64,000 nt of DNA from Chondrus crispus (lineage: Eukaryota > Rhodophyta > Florideophyceae > Gigartinales > Gigartinaceae). The stretch's first letter is position 1. Every line of letters starts with the position of its first letter. Location of the stretch: contig NW_005178809.1 in the NCBI RefSeq assembly GCF_000350225.1, forward strand, positions 577,875-641,874, in the 5' to 3' direction. Under the pieces are notes generated by a model that was given only the letters and a program-made list of their open reading frames with translations, did not search any database and was not told the DNA's origin. This document shows positions 40,288-50,547 of the stretch, piece by piece. A program made the position numbers and the translations under genes.

Positions 40288-42582
40288 CACCCGAATATCG
40301 CAAATAGTCTAGGCTATACTATTCAAAGTTCAACGTCAAAACAGGCCCTCACTGATTTTACTGCAGCCTATGCTAATATGTGCAACGACACTATATGCAG
40401 GACAAACGCAATTAGCATAGACTAATTATTTAAATGTATTACAATAGTGCAGGCTACACTATTACCTCGTTTACTGAATGGGCCAATCAAATCACGAGCA
40501 ACATACCTCGTCGGCAGTTATTCTCTTTATAGGTCATCAACAACTGGTGCTCCCTCAAAGTGTGTTCGGTATTTGTTAACAATCTCCTGCAGCTTCGGGA
40601 AAAGCTGTCGTTCCTCCCACTGCCCATTGATATTTAAAGCAAGACCAGTCCGTATCATCGCCTTTCGTGCGAAACGAATGCCGTCTCTGTCGCGCATAGC
40701 ATTGACCTCGCGAACTGCAGCGGCAGCAAGACGAAGATAAAAGTATTTGCCTGGGTTAGGAATTTTCCCTGAACGCGGCGCAAACCCGTCCTTCATGATC
40801 ACCTCCATCTTGTACTTATCCCAACGCGACCTCCATGCATCCTTTAATTTTTGAATAACAAATGAGTCCGCTGGCTGGATCAAATCGGTCGCATTGGGTG
40901 GGAAAAATCGCACTTCAGTGTTGATATAATTCAATGCCGCCGCTAAATTTGTAGATGCTCCATGTTCACTGCAGTTGTCTACAAACAAAATACGCTTGCG
41001 GCCATGAGGAAGAGGCCGGATGACCTTTTTCTCGGAGAGGTACTGGGTGAAGACGGTTCTATCCATCCAATCTTTAGGCCCAGAACGGTACGAAACCCCG
41101 AGGATATTGTCAGGAACCCGTTGTATAGGATAACTTCTATTCGCGTTTTGGAAAATCATAAACGGAGCTTCAATAATTGCGTCCCTACCGCCTGAAATCC
41201 TTACCATCATAGTCATTCCCTCAGAGCCAGAGAAAACATCAGAATATTTAACCTCTGAGTCGTCACACCTCCCTAATGTCCTATGGTTATCGATGTTGAT
41301 AAGGAAGTGTGTTTCATCTGCGTTACAGATATCGTTCTCGTCAATAGCACCCGAGCGAAAATCCCTAGCAACGACTCCGAGGTGGAACGCAACATCTCGC
41401 TTAATCTGTGCCTGCTTCGCTGCTGACACCATAAATTTCCCATTTTGCGCTCTGCTGACAATATGATATCGGTTCATGAACCCCTGTACCCAACGTGCAG
41501 TTATCATATCGACAATTGATTTTTGTGGTTTTTCGTCTATCATATCTACATGATAATCTACATTTCTGGACTCCTTCACGAGATGCAATGCGAGATGATG
41601 TAGCAACTTAGCACTGAATCTCAATCCTGTCTTCCGCAACCTATCAAAATCTTCCAGAAGCCTAATATGCAGAGCTTCAACCCAAACGGCACGTTTGCGC
41701 CCTCTTCCCGTCCGAGCCTTGATATACAGTCGTTCGAATTCCACTCTTGTCACCCGGGTTATCAAAAGGGGTATGCCACGGTTGTCCACACTTCTCGAAT
41801 AGGACAAAAATTCTTCTCGCGCCGCCGAGAGCATGTTCGCCTTCCCGCTGTTCGCCTTTACGTTACCTCTGAACAGCATGGGGAAGCGACGAATGGCACG
41901 CGATGCAATGTGTCCCGCGCCATATGTGCTTGCGGCGCCAACCATCCATGTGACAACACGGATACGCTCAGCATGGGTTAGTACATTTTGTAGTGCTCGG
42001 GTCGGTACAGGGGCCAAGGGTGTAGCATTCATAGATGCCCGGGCGGATTGGGTGCCGTTGGCAGGAGGGGGAAGGGATGAGTTCGGGATTGGAGCCGTGA
42101 GGAGAGAGGGGGTGTGGTGGTTATGGAGGGGTGTCATGGGGACATGTGAGGCATTTGCAGGGGTGAGACAGGCGATTGTGGCTATAGATGTGTTGGTAGT
42201 AGCTCGGTTAAGAGCCCGAATAAAAGGCAATGCAGAGCAGTCCATGTTCAGGACAAAGGCTTCGGTAATAGTTTTTTCGATTGTTGTCTGGAGGTGTCGA
42301 GATAATGAGGCTTTTATAGAGCTTTTTTACCCCTTTGATGTGCTTAGAAAGGTATGAACTCGGATACAAGAGCTTCCCGACAACTTCTGTGTCTGAGGGA
42401 CCGTTTCGGTTGCGCTTCTTGTTTGTTTGGCGCGTCTCCACTAATATACGTGAAGTAATTATTAGTGTAGTTTACAGTAAAAGCATTTTCAATAAAGAAC
42501 ACCTCACAGAATTTACTGCAGCCTATACTAATATGTGTATCCACATTATTAGCCCACCCAGACTATTTGCGGTATTCGGGTG
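40288..42582 (-). mobile_element. pogo-like DNA transposon, apparently intact
   Basis: The terminal inverted repeats begin CACCCGAATATCGCAAATAG on the left and CACCCGAATACCGCAAATAG on the right (one mismatch in 23), each bordered by TA (40286-40287 and 42583-42584). It encloses a full transposase on the minus strand. Inside both ends lies the same direct repeat (TTTACTGCAGCCTAT.CTAAT at about 40360-40380 and 42513-42533). Length 2295 bp. Confidence 0.85.
40527..42245 (-). CDS. pogo/CENP-B-like DDE_1 transposase, intact
   Basis: 572 residues from ATG at 42245, uninterrupted. The N-terminal 90 residues are Pro/Thr-rich and not conserved. Helical DNA-binding regions follow, including RWVQGFMNRYHI as in CENP-B-type HTH domains. 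The DDD triad is visible: Asp310 in CNADETHFLI, Asp423 in ILFVDNCSEHG, Asp460 in DLIQPADSFVI, with FFPPNATDLIQP typical of the family. The C-terminus (WRSRWDKYKMEV) resembles other DDE_1 transposases. An open frame plus near-identical ends suggests recent activity. Confidence 0.9.
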   Translation of the reverse strand: MDCSALPFIRALNRATTNTSIATIACLTPANASHVPMTPLHNHHTPSLLTAPIPNSSLPPPANGTQSARASMNATPLAPVPTRALQNVLTHAERIRVVTWMVGAASTYGAGHIASRAIRRFPMLFRGNVKANSGKANMLSAAREEFLSYSRSVDNRGIPLLITRVTRVEFERLYIKARTGRGRKRAVWVEALHIRLLEDFDRLRKTGLRFSAKLLHHLALHLVKESRNVDYHVDMIDEKPQKSIVDMITARWVQGFMNRYHIVSRAQNGKFMVSAAKQAQIKRDVAFHLGVVARDFRSGAIDENDICNADETHFLINIDNHRTLGRCDDSEVKYSDVFSGSEGMTMMVRISGGRDAIIEAPFMIFQNANRSYPIQRVPDNILGVSYRSGPKDWMDRTVFTQYLSEKKVIRPLPHGRKRILFVDNCSEHGASTNLAAALNYINTEVRFFPPNATDLIQPADSFVIQKLKDAWRSRWDKYKMEVIMKDGFAPRSGKIPNPGKYFYLRLAAAAVREVNAMRDRDGIRFARKAMIRTGLALNINGQWEERQLFPKLQEIVNKYRTHFEGAPVVDDL

Positions 42583-42584
42583 TA

Positions 42585-42977
42585 GAGAGACGTTTTAGTC
42601 TAGCTAGGTGTAGCAAGAAAAGGGGACGGCTCGTTACACGTGTTCACCTGTGTAAAGCATTTTCTCTTTACAGAAGTAAACACGTGTAACCAGGAGAACG
42701 GGGTCGTGACTTTCCGCAAAAACGACACGTACCTCTCCTCGAGAGGTGGAGTCGCGATGCTTGCATTGCAAAGAATATACTGTAAGGAAAGTTGTACAGT
42801 ACAGTACCTGTATCCGTGCCACGTGTTCCCCGAAGAAGGGTCTCATTGCTTATCATTTTTATTTTATAAACACTCAAGGTGCTGTTGCTCTGACCTAAAT
42901 GCTAAGCCCCCCTCAAATGCCTGACCAACACGATCCTTCTTTGTTCCCATTGCTTGTCATAAACATTCTTTAGCCTT
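42585..42977. other. Intergenic between pogo-like element and copia
   Basis: No gene recognised. Near 42597-42612 AGTCTAGCTAGGTGT repeats the sequence just left of the pogo-like element (about 40264-40278). GTACAGTACAGTACC lies near 42796-42810. Confidence 0.5.
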
Positions 42978-43146
42978 TGTGGTGATGAGACGATGACTTA
43001 GTTTATCTTCCTATCTCTCACTTGCTCGCTTAAGGCTAGTCGCCGCCCGCCGTCGTCTGTGCGTGGCTGTGATGCGTGTACTACGTGTATGGTTATCATC
43101 ACTTGGTGAGCGCTACTGCTACTGCGCTGTTATGGTTATCATCACA
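42978..43146 (-). repeat. Copia 1 3' LTR
   Basis: 169 bp, homologous to 47570-47695, next to the polypurine tract. Confidence 0.9.
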
Positions 43147-46100
43147 CTCCCCCCGTCGCTGTAGCGCGATCCTTTGGTTGGTGCGGGGGTGGGGGTTTGC
43201 ACACTTGTAGCTTTTTTGTTAAGTGTGTGAATGGTTTCGGTGTTAGCGGCTTTGTTAATATATCTGCGAGCATGTCTTGTGACTGAATATGGCGTCTGCT
43301 TATCGCCTTTGCTCTGGTTTGGTGGGTGAGGTAGTGGTGTCTGATGTCAATGAACTTTCTGCGTTTTGTTGGTCCACTGTTCTTTGCGACTCGTATTGCA
43401 GATTGGTTGTCTATGTGGCAGGGTGTGGCGTCTTGGGACAGCATGCCGATGTCTTTGAGTAGACGTCTGATCCATGTCGTTTGCTGTGCTGCCGATGTTG
43501 CAGCAATGTATTCTGCTTCGCATGTCGATAATGCTGTGATGGATTGCTTGATAGAGCCCCAACACACAGGTGTCCCATTGTACATGTGGATCATTCCTGA
43601 TATGGATTTGCGGTTTGTGACGTCTGTTGCGAAGTCCGCATCGCTATACGTTTCGAGGAGGTTTGGAATACAGTGCAGGTCCATTTTGTGTTTTCCTGCT
43701 GCAAATATGAGTCCATGCGTCTGTGTGTGTTTCATATATCTGATCAGACGCTTGAGGGCATTCCAGTCTCTTGTCGTGGGGGTTTTTGCGGCTACTGATA
43801 ATCGGTTTGCGACAAAGTATATGTCTGATCGCGTTGAGTCTGCGATGTATCTGATGTCACCGAGCAGCTGTTGATACGTTTTGGTGACATGTGGCATTGG
43901 TTCGTCTTCAGGGACAGGGCCATGCAATTTTGTGTTGTCGTTGTATGGCGTTGGTTTGCTATTGCATTCGCCCCTTTCCGCCTTATTGACGACGTACTGT
44001 ATCGCGGCTGGTTGTGAGGCATGTATTGAGCCGTTCTTGAGTCTCTTGATTGTCCAGCCTAGTAGTTGGCTTGGTTCGCCCAGCTGCTTGATGTTGTATG
44101 CGGTGGCCAAGATGGCTGCGAACTGGGTCTGTAATTTTTTGGACGTACTTATGATGGTAAAGTCATCCATGCTGATAGAGAGAATTATGGTGTGGTCATT
44201 TTCTCGTCTGTGAAAGAGGCACATGTCCGCCTCTGATTGGTTGAATCTGTGCTTTTTAAGGAGTTTGAATACAGCAGTGAGGTAGGTATGTCCTGCTCCC
44301 GGTGTGCCGTATATATTCTTGTTCAGCCTGCCCGCTGTGTGTGCGTGTGTGTATGATCCATCGAACCTTGGGTGCTGTCGTACATACATTTGCTCGCTGC
44401 CGGAGTGGTCAAACTTTTCATGCAGATACGCTGCTTTTATGTCGATGTGCGCGATGTTCATGTCAAATGCTGCGGCAATGGCAAATACGAGTCTGACCGT
44501 GGTTTTGTCCGCCATATATGTCTTCGTTTTTTCAGGGTTGAAGTGGACGTTGGGGATCATCTTGTCTCCTCTTGCTGAGCACCTTGCTTTTCGCTGCATG
44601 ATCTCGCCTTTCTCGTTCCTTTTGTAGCGGTACCCCATTGTTAGCGGTATGGGTTTGGTTGTTTTGGGGATTTTGTGAGGGGGGAGCCATGTGATAACCT
44701 TGTTTTGGTCTAGGTTATCGAGCTCTTTGTTGTGCGCTCGCGCCCACTGTGCTGCATCAGGGTAAATTTTGGCTTGGCCATGGTGCATTGGGGCGGAGGT
44801 TGTGTTAGTTATTTGGGCGGGGGTTGGCTTGGGCGTGAATGCCTTGAATATCACATGAACCTTGTTGTTGGGGTCACGGTCTCGATGGTAGACATTGAAG
44901 TCCACTGTCCGCACACGTCGTGTTTTGTTTTCTGCCGTGTTCATGACCACGATGTGTTTTTGGTCGGTTGCGTAGAGGTTCCGGACGGGGATGGCTCTGT
45001 GTTGCAGCTTGTGCATTTTTGTCTTTCTCATGATGTTGGGAATATGTCCCAGTTGCTCAAATATTAGATATTGTGGTACTTGCGGCGTGTATCCGTGCCA
45101 TGCTGTGGTTGGGATTTGTCCTGTGCCGAGGTGAAGCGTGTTATTGTACTTGAATGCTGCGTCCTTGACTGCATCTTGCCAGTGGTCTGTGGGGATTGTA
45201 CTGTGGTGTAATGCCGCTCGTGCTGCGTCAAGTATGGTTCTGTTGATTCTTTCGGCAATACCGTTTTCCGGGGGTGAATACGGCACAGTGGTTGTGTGTT
45301 GTACCCCATTGTTGTGGTATACGGTTTGCGTCGTGCTTGATAGATACTCTTTTGCATTATCTGTGTGGACTCTCCGTGGTTTGTGGGTTTTGCTTTTGTT
45401 GATGTGTTGCAGTACATTGTTCAGTTGTTCTGCAGTTTCGTCCCTGGTTTTTAGGAAGGTGGTTATTAGGTATCGTGAGTTTGTGTCAATCACTGTCATA
45501 AAGTATTTGTTTCCTTGCCTTGACGGGGTGGGGAAGGGACCGCATATGTCACTGCTGAGTGCCTCGCCGGTGTTGTAGTTGTGTCGTCTGCGCTGGTGTT
45601 TGGCTGGCTGGAGTTTTGCTGCTGCGCAGCTTGTGCATGTGATTTTCGGGGGCGGGTTTGCAACTGATGCTGGGAGGTTGGGAATCATTTTTCGCTTTGC
45701 CATTTGTTGTATGGTTGATGGGCGAACACGATTGAATACCATGTGCCAATGGTGGTGTTCATGTTGTGTGCGCGTATTGACAGTGTCAGGGGGGTTGTGG
45801 GCAGGGTTGTGCTGCTAGTGCATGGGGGCAATTTTTTATGTGCTTTCGGAGTTTGCAATCTGGGCATGCCCAGATCGCTGCAGCGATTTGGGGGCTTGTG
45901 ATCCTCGCACTTTGGTGGTTGAGCCTGTGTGGGGTGACTTGCGATTTTTTTGTGTGGCTGCAGCAGCGCTCTTGCTGCTGTTGCGTGTGGCGTTGGTTTT
46001 GCCACGTTGAGGGTGTATAGTCCGCAGCGGAATTGGGTTGTCGCTACAACTTGTGGCTTTTCTCTTGCGCATGTCGTGGACACATGCTGTGTTGGGGTAG

Positions 46101-47565
46101 AATATCACTGCTCCCCATTGCTTGGCAATATCATGGACGGATAAGAGATTTTTCTTGATGTGCGGGTTTACGATGGTAGGTAGCCTAAGCATGTGCTTGC
46201 GGGTCGTCGGGATCTGGAGTATTCCGTGGTGTGTCGCGGGGGGGTCGTTGATGTGGCCGTGTTAGTGCAGACTTTGCGGGTTAGGGGTCGCATGCCATGG
46301 GTTGCTTTTCGGATGTGGGAGGGGTGTGCTCCTGAGTCAAGTGAAAATTGCCTACCGTCCGAGTCTTGGCAGTTGGTGTTCGGCTGTATGTCATACATGT
46401 GACCATCCTCCGCCGAGTCCTCTTCGTGGGTCGCTGTGTGACCTTGGGTGTACTTTTTGTTCATGGCTCTTTGTTTTGCACTGTGTGCCCCTTGTGTGTG
46501 CTGCTGCATGAATTGCGGGTACGGCAGCATGAAGGGTGCTGGTGCGGTTGGGTTCCAGTAGTGTCCCTGCCATTTTGCCCTTGCGCGCCCTCTTCCTCGG
46601 CTTGATCGTCCACGAGGGCGGCTTCCTTCCTGTTGTTGGAAACCGTGGGGTGTTTCTGTTTTTTGGGTGTCTTTTTCCACGCTGCGTTCGTGGACGGCTT
46701 TCAGGCGTTGGCCGATATTATGGATTGTGTTTGGCACTGTGTCCGGTTCGATCCACATGTCTTGGAGATGTTTGTATGTGGGGTGCGCGGACAGGCCTTG
46801 GATGATGAAATGGACTGTGACTGCTTCTCCCGTGTTGATGTTGGGGTACTGAGCTAGCTTCATCCTCGTTCGGATCGATCTATGCTTGGTCATGTATTCA
46901 TCGAGTGTGGTGCTTTGTGTCAGCTTTGTGTTGTCTGATTCTTGTTTTAGCAAGAGGTGAGCTGTGGTAGTCCTGTCTGTGAAATGTTCGGTGATGGCTT
47001 GAGTGAGTTCGAGGGGTGATACTCCCAGTTCCAGGTTGGCCTTTGCAGCAAAATCTGCAGGCAGAGAATTGTTGATGGTCATGCGCAATATTGCGCTTTG
47101 TTTCCATTGCTTTGCGTACATTGGACTGTCTTGGTCTGGTGTGGTGTAGGCGGGGTTCAGGATGTTTTCCATGTCGTTGATTAGCGCCATATCATTTATC
47201 GCTTGCTGCCATATGAGGAAATTTTCCCCGTTGGGCTGGAGGGTTGGCAGATGTCCGTGGAACCGGTTGTTAGTGGGATCTTCTGTTGCCATGGTTGGGG
47301 TGATCTCTACGCTTGTGCGTGGAGGGGGGTTCGGGTTGATCTCTACGCTCGGGGGCGGAAGGGGGCTCTCGACAAGTGGTGGAGGCGCTGGGTGCGGGCT
47401 CTCGACACTGCTACTTGGAGGCGTTGTGGGGTTTGCGGGGCGGTATTCCAGGCTGCCGGGTAGTGTGGTTTGTGCGGTTGGCTTGTGTCGTTGCCTGGAT
47501 GATCGTCGGGGTGGGTGCGCCGCGTTTTGTTGATCGTTCTTCAGTGGTTTTTGTGTAGGGTCCAT
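43142..47565 (-). CDS. Copia 1 gag-pol region (fossil element part)
   Basis: In element order: gag from ATG at 47565, with a UBN2/retrotran-gag-like helical domain; a protease with SLDSGAHPSH near 46340; integrase (SSDICGPFPTPSRQG near 45560; PYSPPENGIAERINRT near 45270); reverse transcriptase (IDIKAAYLHEKF near 44430; SISMDDFTIIS near 44170); and RNase H (YSDADFATDVTNRKSISG near 43620). Integrase before reverse transcriptase defines Ty1/copia. The RT box reads SMDD rather than the common YVDD. Confidence 0.92.
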
Positions 47566-47569
47566 AACC
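47557..47569 (-). other. Copia 1 primer-binding site, half-tRNA type
   Basis: On the minus strand GGTTATGGACCC follows the 5' LTR directly. It matches the complement of the initiator tRNA-Met anticodon arm (GGTTATGGGCCC) with one difference and overlaps the gag ATG. Confidence 0.6.
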
Positions 47570-47695
47570 TGTGGTGATGAGACGATGACTCAGTTTATCT
47601 TCCTGTCTCTCACTTGCTCGCTTAAGGCTAGTCGCCGCTCGCTGTCGTCTGTGCGTGGCTGTGATGCGTGTACTACGTGTATGGCTATCATCACA
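47570..47695 (-). repeat. Copia 1 5' LTR
   Basis: 126 bp, followed outside by the target duplication GCCTT. Confidence 0.9.
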
Positions 47696-48357
47696 GCCTT
47701 TCTTTAAGCTGTTTTTGTCTCTTTGCTGCGTTTGAAGACGATTAAGAGCACCTCATCATGCTTTTAGCTTCTGTTTATTCTTTCCATTCATGCCGACAAG
47801 GGCTAGTCCTTTTTTCCTTTTCAAGTTTAATAAGAGCTATCTCTTTTACAATGCGTGCTTTGTTTTCCTCCTTTTCAATATCTTCTTGTTCTAGTCTAAG
47901 GTTCTTCATTTTCCCTCCCTCCATAGACCCGGCCATGATCAAGCAGTGTGCGGGGGCGCCACGGCAAAGACCCACAGCTTTCTGAAGGTTGCAGCTGTAT
48001 TGGAACAGTTGAAATTGTTCCTGGCGTCTCTGCGCTTGTGATGTTTTTCTTAGCGATTGTCGGCGGCATAGATGAAGGCATGCTTGCCGCTTTATGAGAG
48101 ACATTGTCACCCAGCTCAGTTGTTTGCGCTAACATAATTTGGTCTCCCAAAGGTGCGGACTTTTGACCGGACTTTTGACCAGTTCGGACTATGGCGGACA
48201 AAAGGGTGAGGTATGACGTGAATGAAGAGGGTGAAAAAAGCAATACTGTAGGCCACACTTTTTGTGGCAAAGCCTAGCTAGTAGGCTACACAGTAGAGGA
48301 TTTTTCTGTCCGGAAATTAACCCATGTCCGGAATTACCTCCCTTTCGGCAATTGTAC
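47696..48357. other. Intergenic with possible gene remnants
   Basis: On the minus strand (47775-47930) a charged helical stretch reads LRLEQEDIEKEENKARIVKE, in the style of transposon companion tails, but there is no start or family. TTAAGAGCACCTC near 47745 resembles Harbinger MITE ends. Nothing certain. Confidence 0.35.
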
Positions 48358-48792
48358 ATGCCGCACTGGTGTCGCGTTGCGCTGCTTCTGACTAGGAAAG
48401 AGATCTTCACAGCGTACGAGGCGGTGATATACGTGGAAGCGGGTGTGGTGTACTCGGAGGAGAGGATGTTGGAGGAGGCGGAGAAGAAGCCGAGGTTCAT
48501 GATATCGTACAAGATAGAGCGCGGGCGCGACGTGCTCCGGACGTCCTGGTTCTTGATCGCGGTGCGGGGCGACTGGATTGAGGCGCTGGTGCTGAGGTGC
48601 GCGTTGGCGTGGCAGGATACGCATCTGCGGGACCAAGCGGTGTTTAATGAGCTGTATGGATGCAAGGACGTAACGTGCGTGCCGGTGGAGAAGGATGACG
48701 TGGAAATCAGGCACTGCGGGAGATATGTCAAGGATAGCGAAAAGGGCATGTGGGAGCCGTCGGGGGGGCCACGTGATCGTTTTGGTCTGTGA
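48358..48792 (+). pseudogene. Decayed third copy of the glycosyltransferase-like gene
   Basis: From MPHWCRVALLLTRKEIF onward this aligns with the catalytic domains at 36229-36640 and 39408-39815: VYSEERMLEEAEKKPRFMISYKIERG, RTSWFLIAVRGDWIEALV, HLRDQAVFNELYGCKDV, IRHCGRY. The anchor, stem and first third of the domain are absent. The DxD site has become EAG (YVEAGVVYSE), and a Cys conserved in both paralogues (RTCWF) is Ser. The frame still runs 145 residues to a TGA at 48790-48792. Loss of the metal site and N-terminus makes a working enzyme unlikely. Confidence 0.75.
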
Positions 48793-49501
48793 TGGTTCTG
48801 GTGCGGCGCGCAGGGTGTGGCGGCACCTCAGGGACGGTCAAGGTAAATGTAATTTAAGCTCCTCGTCGCTCCTCTCTCTCGGCAAGTCGATGGGCATGGT
48901 GATGCCCCCCGCCCTGTCGCCAGGGCGGGGCATTTTTTTAATCGGCCTCGAGGCCTTCGCGCATTTGGCTTCGGGATCTACCTGTCTCCTGATCCCCCCG
49001 TGTGTCTCGAGAAATAATTCGCCCGCCAGTATCGCCCGCTGTCTCCTGTCAATATGCTACAGTACCTTGACCTCGCTAAACACCTGCCCCTGCCTTGTAG
49101 GTGCAACAGTCTGGAAGATCTGGAGACCGGGGATGATGCGCAGGTCATGCACGACCTGGGTTTCAGGTCCACGTTGTTCAACAGATCGATTAGGAAGTTG
49201 GCAGAGCGGTCCTGGGTGGTAGCTATGGTGCAACGGACTGTGCCGTCGTCTCCGAGGGGAGCGATGCGGAAGATGCTTCAATGAATGGTGTCAGCAGGTT
49301 GCCTTTATCATTCGTGTACAGAGTGCACACGTGTGGTCTAGGCCTACCATAACGGCGACAACAGCTGCGACTTATTGTGCAAAAGGCATTTTTCGACTAG
49401 AGAACGCTGATTGGCTCTTACCAACTTCTTATCCGTCCTGTTTGTAGAGATCAATACCGTATCTATTTATCGAAATATTTGGTTGTTTCGAGTCGTTCTA
49501 G
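48793..49501. other. Intergenic; one strong GC hairpin
   Basis: A hairpin with a T run lies at 48903-48938. The small open frame 49054-49284 is not recognised. Nothing else seen. Confidence 0.45.
48903..48938 (+). repeat. GC-rich hairpin followed by a T run
   Basis: GCCCCCCGCCCTG and CAGGGCGGGGC pair around TCGC, then ATTTTTTT. The shape is that of a bacterial intrinsic terminator, but the context is eukaryotic, so I call it only a hairpin. Confidence 0.6.
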
Positions 49502-49758
49502 CGTCTAGTGTCTATTGGACAATGCGCCTCATTTGAGGATTTCGCCTCATATGAGGCTTTTTGCCGCGCCGTTTCTGGCGCAAAGAGGGAGAAGTGAAAG
49601 CCATAGTTACGGCGAAACAGTAACAGTAAGAGTAAAAACAATGTCCAAGTCCCTTGAAGGCACCTAGAATGCACGGTATTTAGGAGGGTCTTTCTAATGC
49701 TCTGACAGACAGGAAAAATCCTCATGATCAATAACGTTCGTCCAATAGACACTAGACG
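49502..49758. repeat. Element bounded by 19-bp perfect inverted repeats
   Basis: CGTCTAGTGTCTATTGGAC (49502-49520) is the exact reverse complement of 49740-49758. The interior is non-coding and includes CCTCATATGAGG. It adjoins copy C of the dispersed repeat, whose ends carry a similar CTAGTGTC motif. Confidence 0.65.
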
Positions 49759-50095
49759 ACAAGTGACCTCATATGAGGCTACTTTTCATCTTATTTTTTC
49801 CCCACTCGCATTTGCTCAATAAGAATAAAAAGAGACTCTCGCCACCGCAGTTGACTTCTGCGTTGCCAAAGGATGGATTTTGGTGAGGTCTGCACGTCTT
49901 TTCCAGGCATTTTTTGAATGCCTAAAAAAGAAACCTTTTTGACCAACCTCAAAACGTTATGTGTTGCTATCTTCGAAATCAAACACCTGTTTAAAATGCC
50001 AACTGCAGATCGAAACTTCATTGCATTCTTAGTCTTTCTGTCCATTCACAACTTCTATCCCAATGTTTTTCAAGACGTTATTGTCGAGGGGCATG
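49741..50095 (-). repeat. Dispersed repeat, copy C (inverted)
   Basis: The reverse complement matches copies A and B through the GCAGAAGTCAACTGCGGTGG core. It stops at the copia 2 LTR at 50096. Confidence 0.65.
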
Positions 50096-50398
50096 TTCTG
50101 AAAGGTCAGGGCTGGGATGTTGAACTTGTGACGCAGAACTAACTTTGGGGTGGAACTCGAGTGTCTCTGTTTTACAAACTTCAATCCCTACGATTGACCT
50201 ATGTACTTATACTAATACCCGAGTAGAGAGGTTACATCTCATAGTGGAGTTCGCCTTTCTGCACTAGATCGTAACATAGATTTTCTATTGTATTTTCTAA
50301 TTTCGACGAAGGAAATTTTGGTCCTCTTGTACTGGTTCTCAGGTCCTCGCTCACCCTTATGGTTACTCTGCGCAGTGATCAGCTACTTCCCAGATATA
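50096..50398 (-). repeat. Copia 2 3' LTR
   Basis: 303 bp shared with 54671-54973. Confidence 0.88.
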
Positions 50399-50547
50399 TT
50401 GTTGCTGGCCAAATGACAGCACAAACAAATCAACATCCTTTCATGCTCACAATTGGGGCAGGCAACCTAACAACTCCAAGTTTCTCGCGATGTGTCTCAA
50501 ATTTCTCTCTATTTAGCGGCTTCGTGAGGATTTCCGCGGTCATTTCA

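Larger units (their letters stand above)
42978..47695 (-). mobile_element. Ty1/copia LTR retrotransposon 1
   Basis: Minus orientation. LTRs at 47570-47695 (5', 126 bp) and 42978-43146 (3', 169 bp, with an extra repeated block of about 43 bp). They start TGTGATGATA and end CATCACCACA in element sense. A perfect 5-bp target duplication GCCTT lies at 42973-42977 and 47696-47700. Polypurine tract GGGGGGAG at 43147-43154. The LTRs differ at about 5 of 126 aligned positions by eye, so it is fairly young. It looks largely whole, with about one or two breaks. Confidence 0.95.

Noticed and set aside
44302-47558. Numerous plus-strand frames opposite copia 1
   Set aside because: Shadows of the minus-strand gag-pol region with Cys/Val/Gly-biased composition.
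49054-49284. 76-codon plus-strand frame
   Set aside because: No conserved motif and no neighbours supporting a gene.
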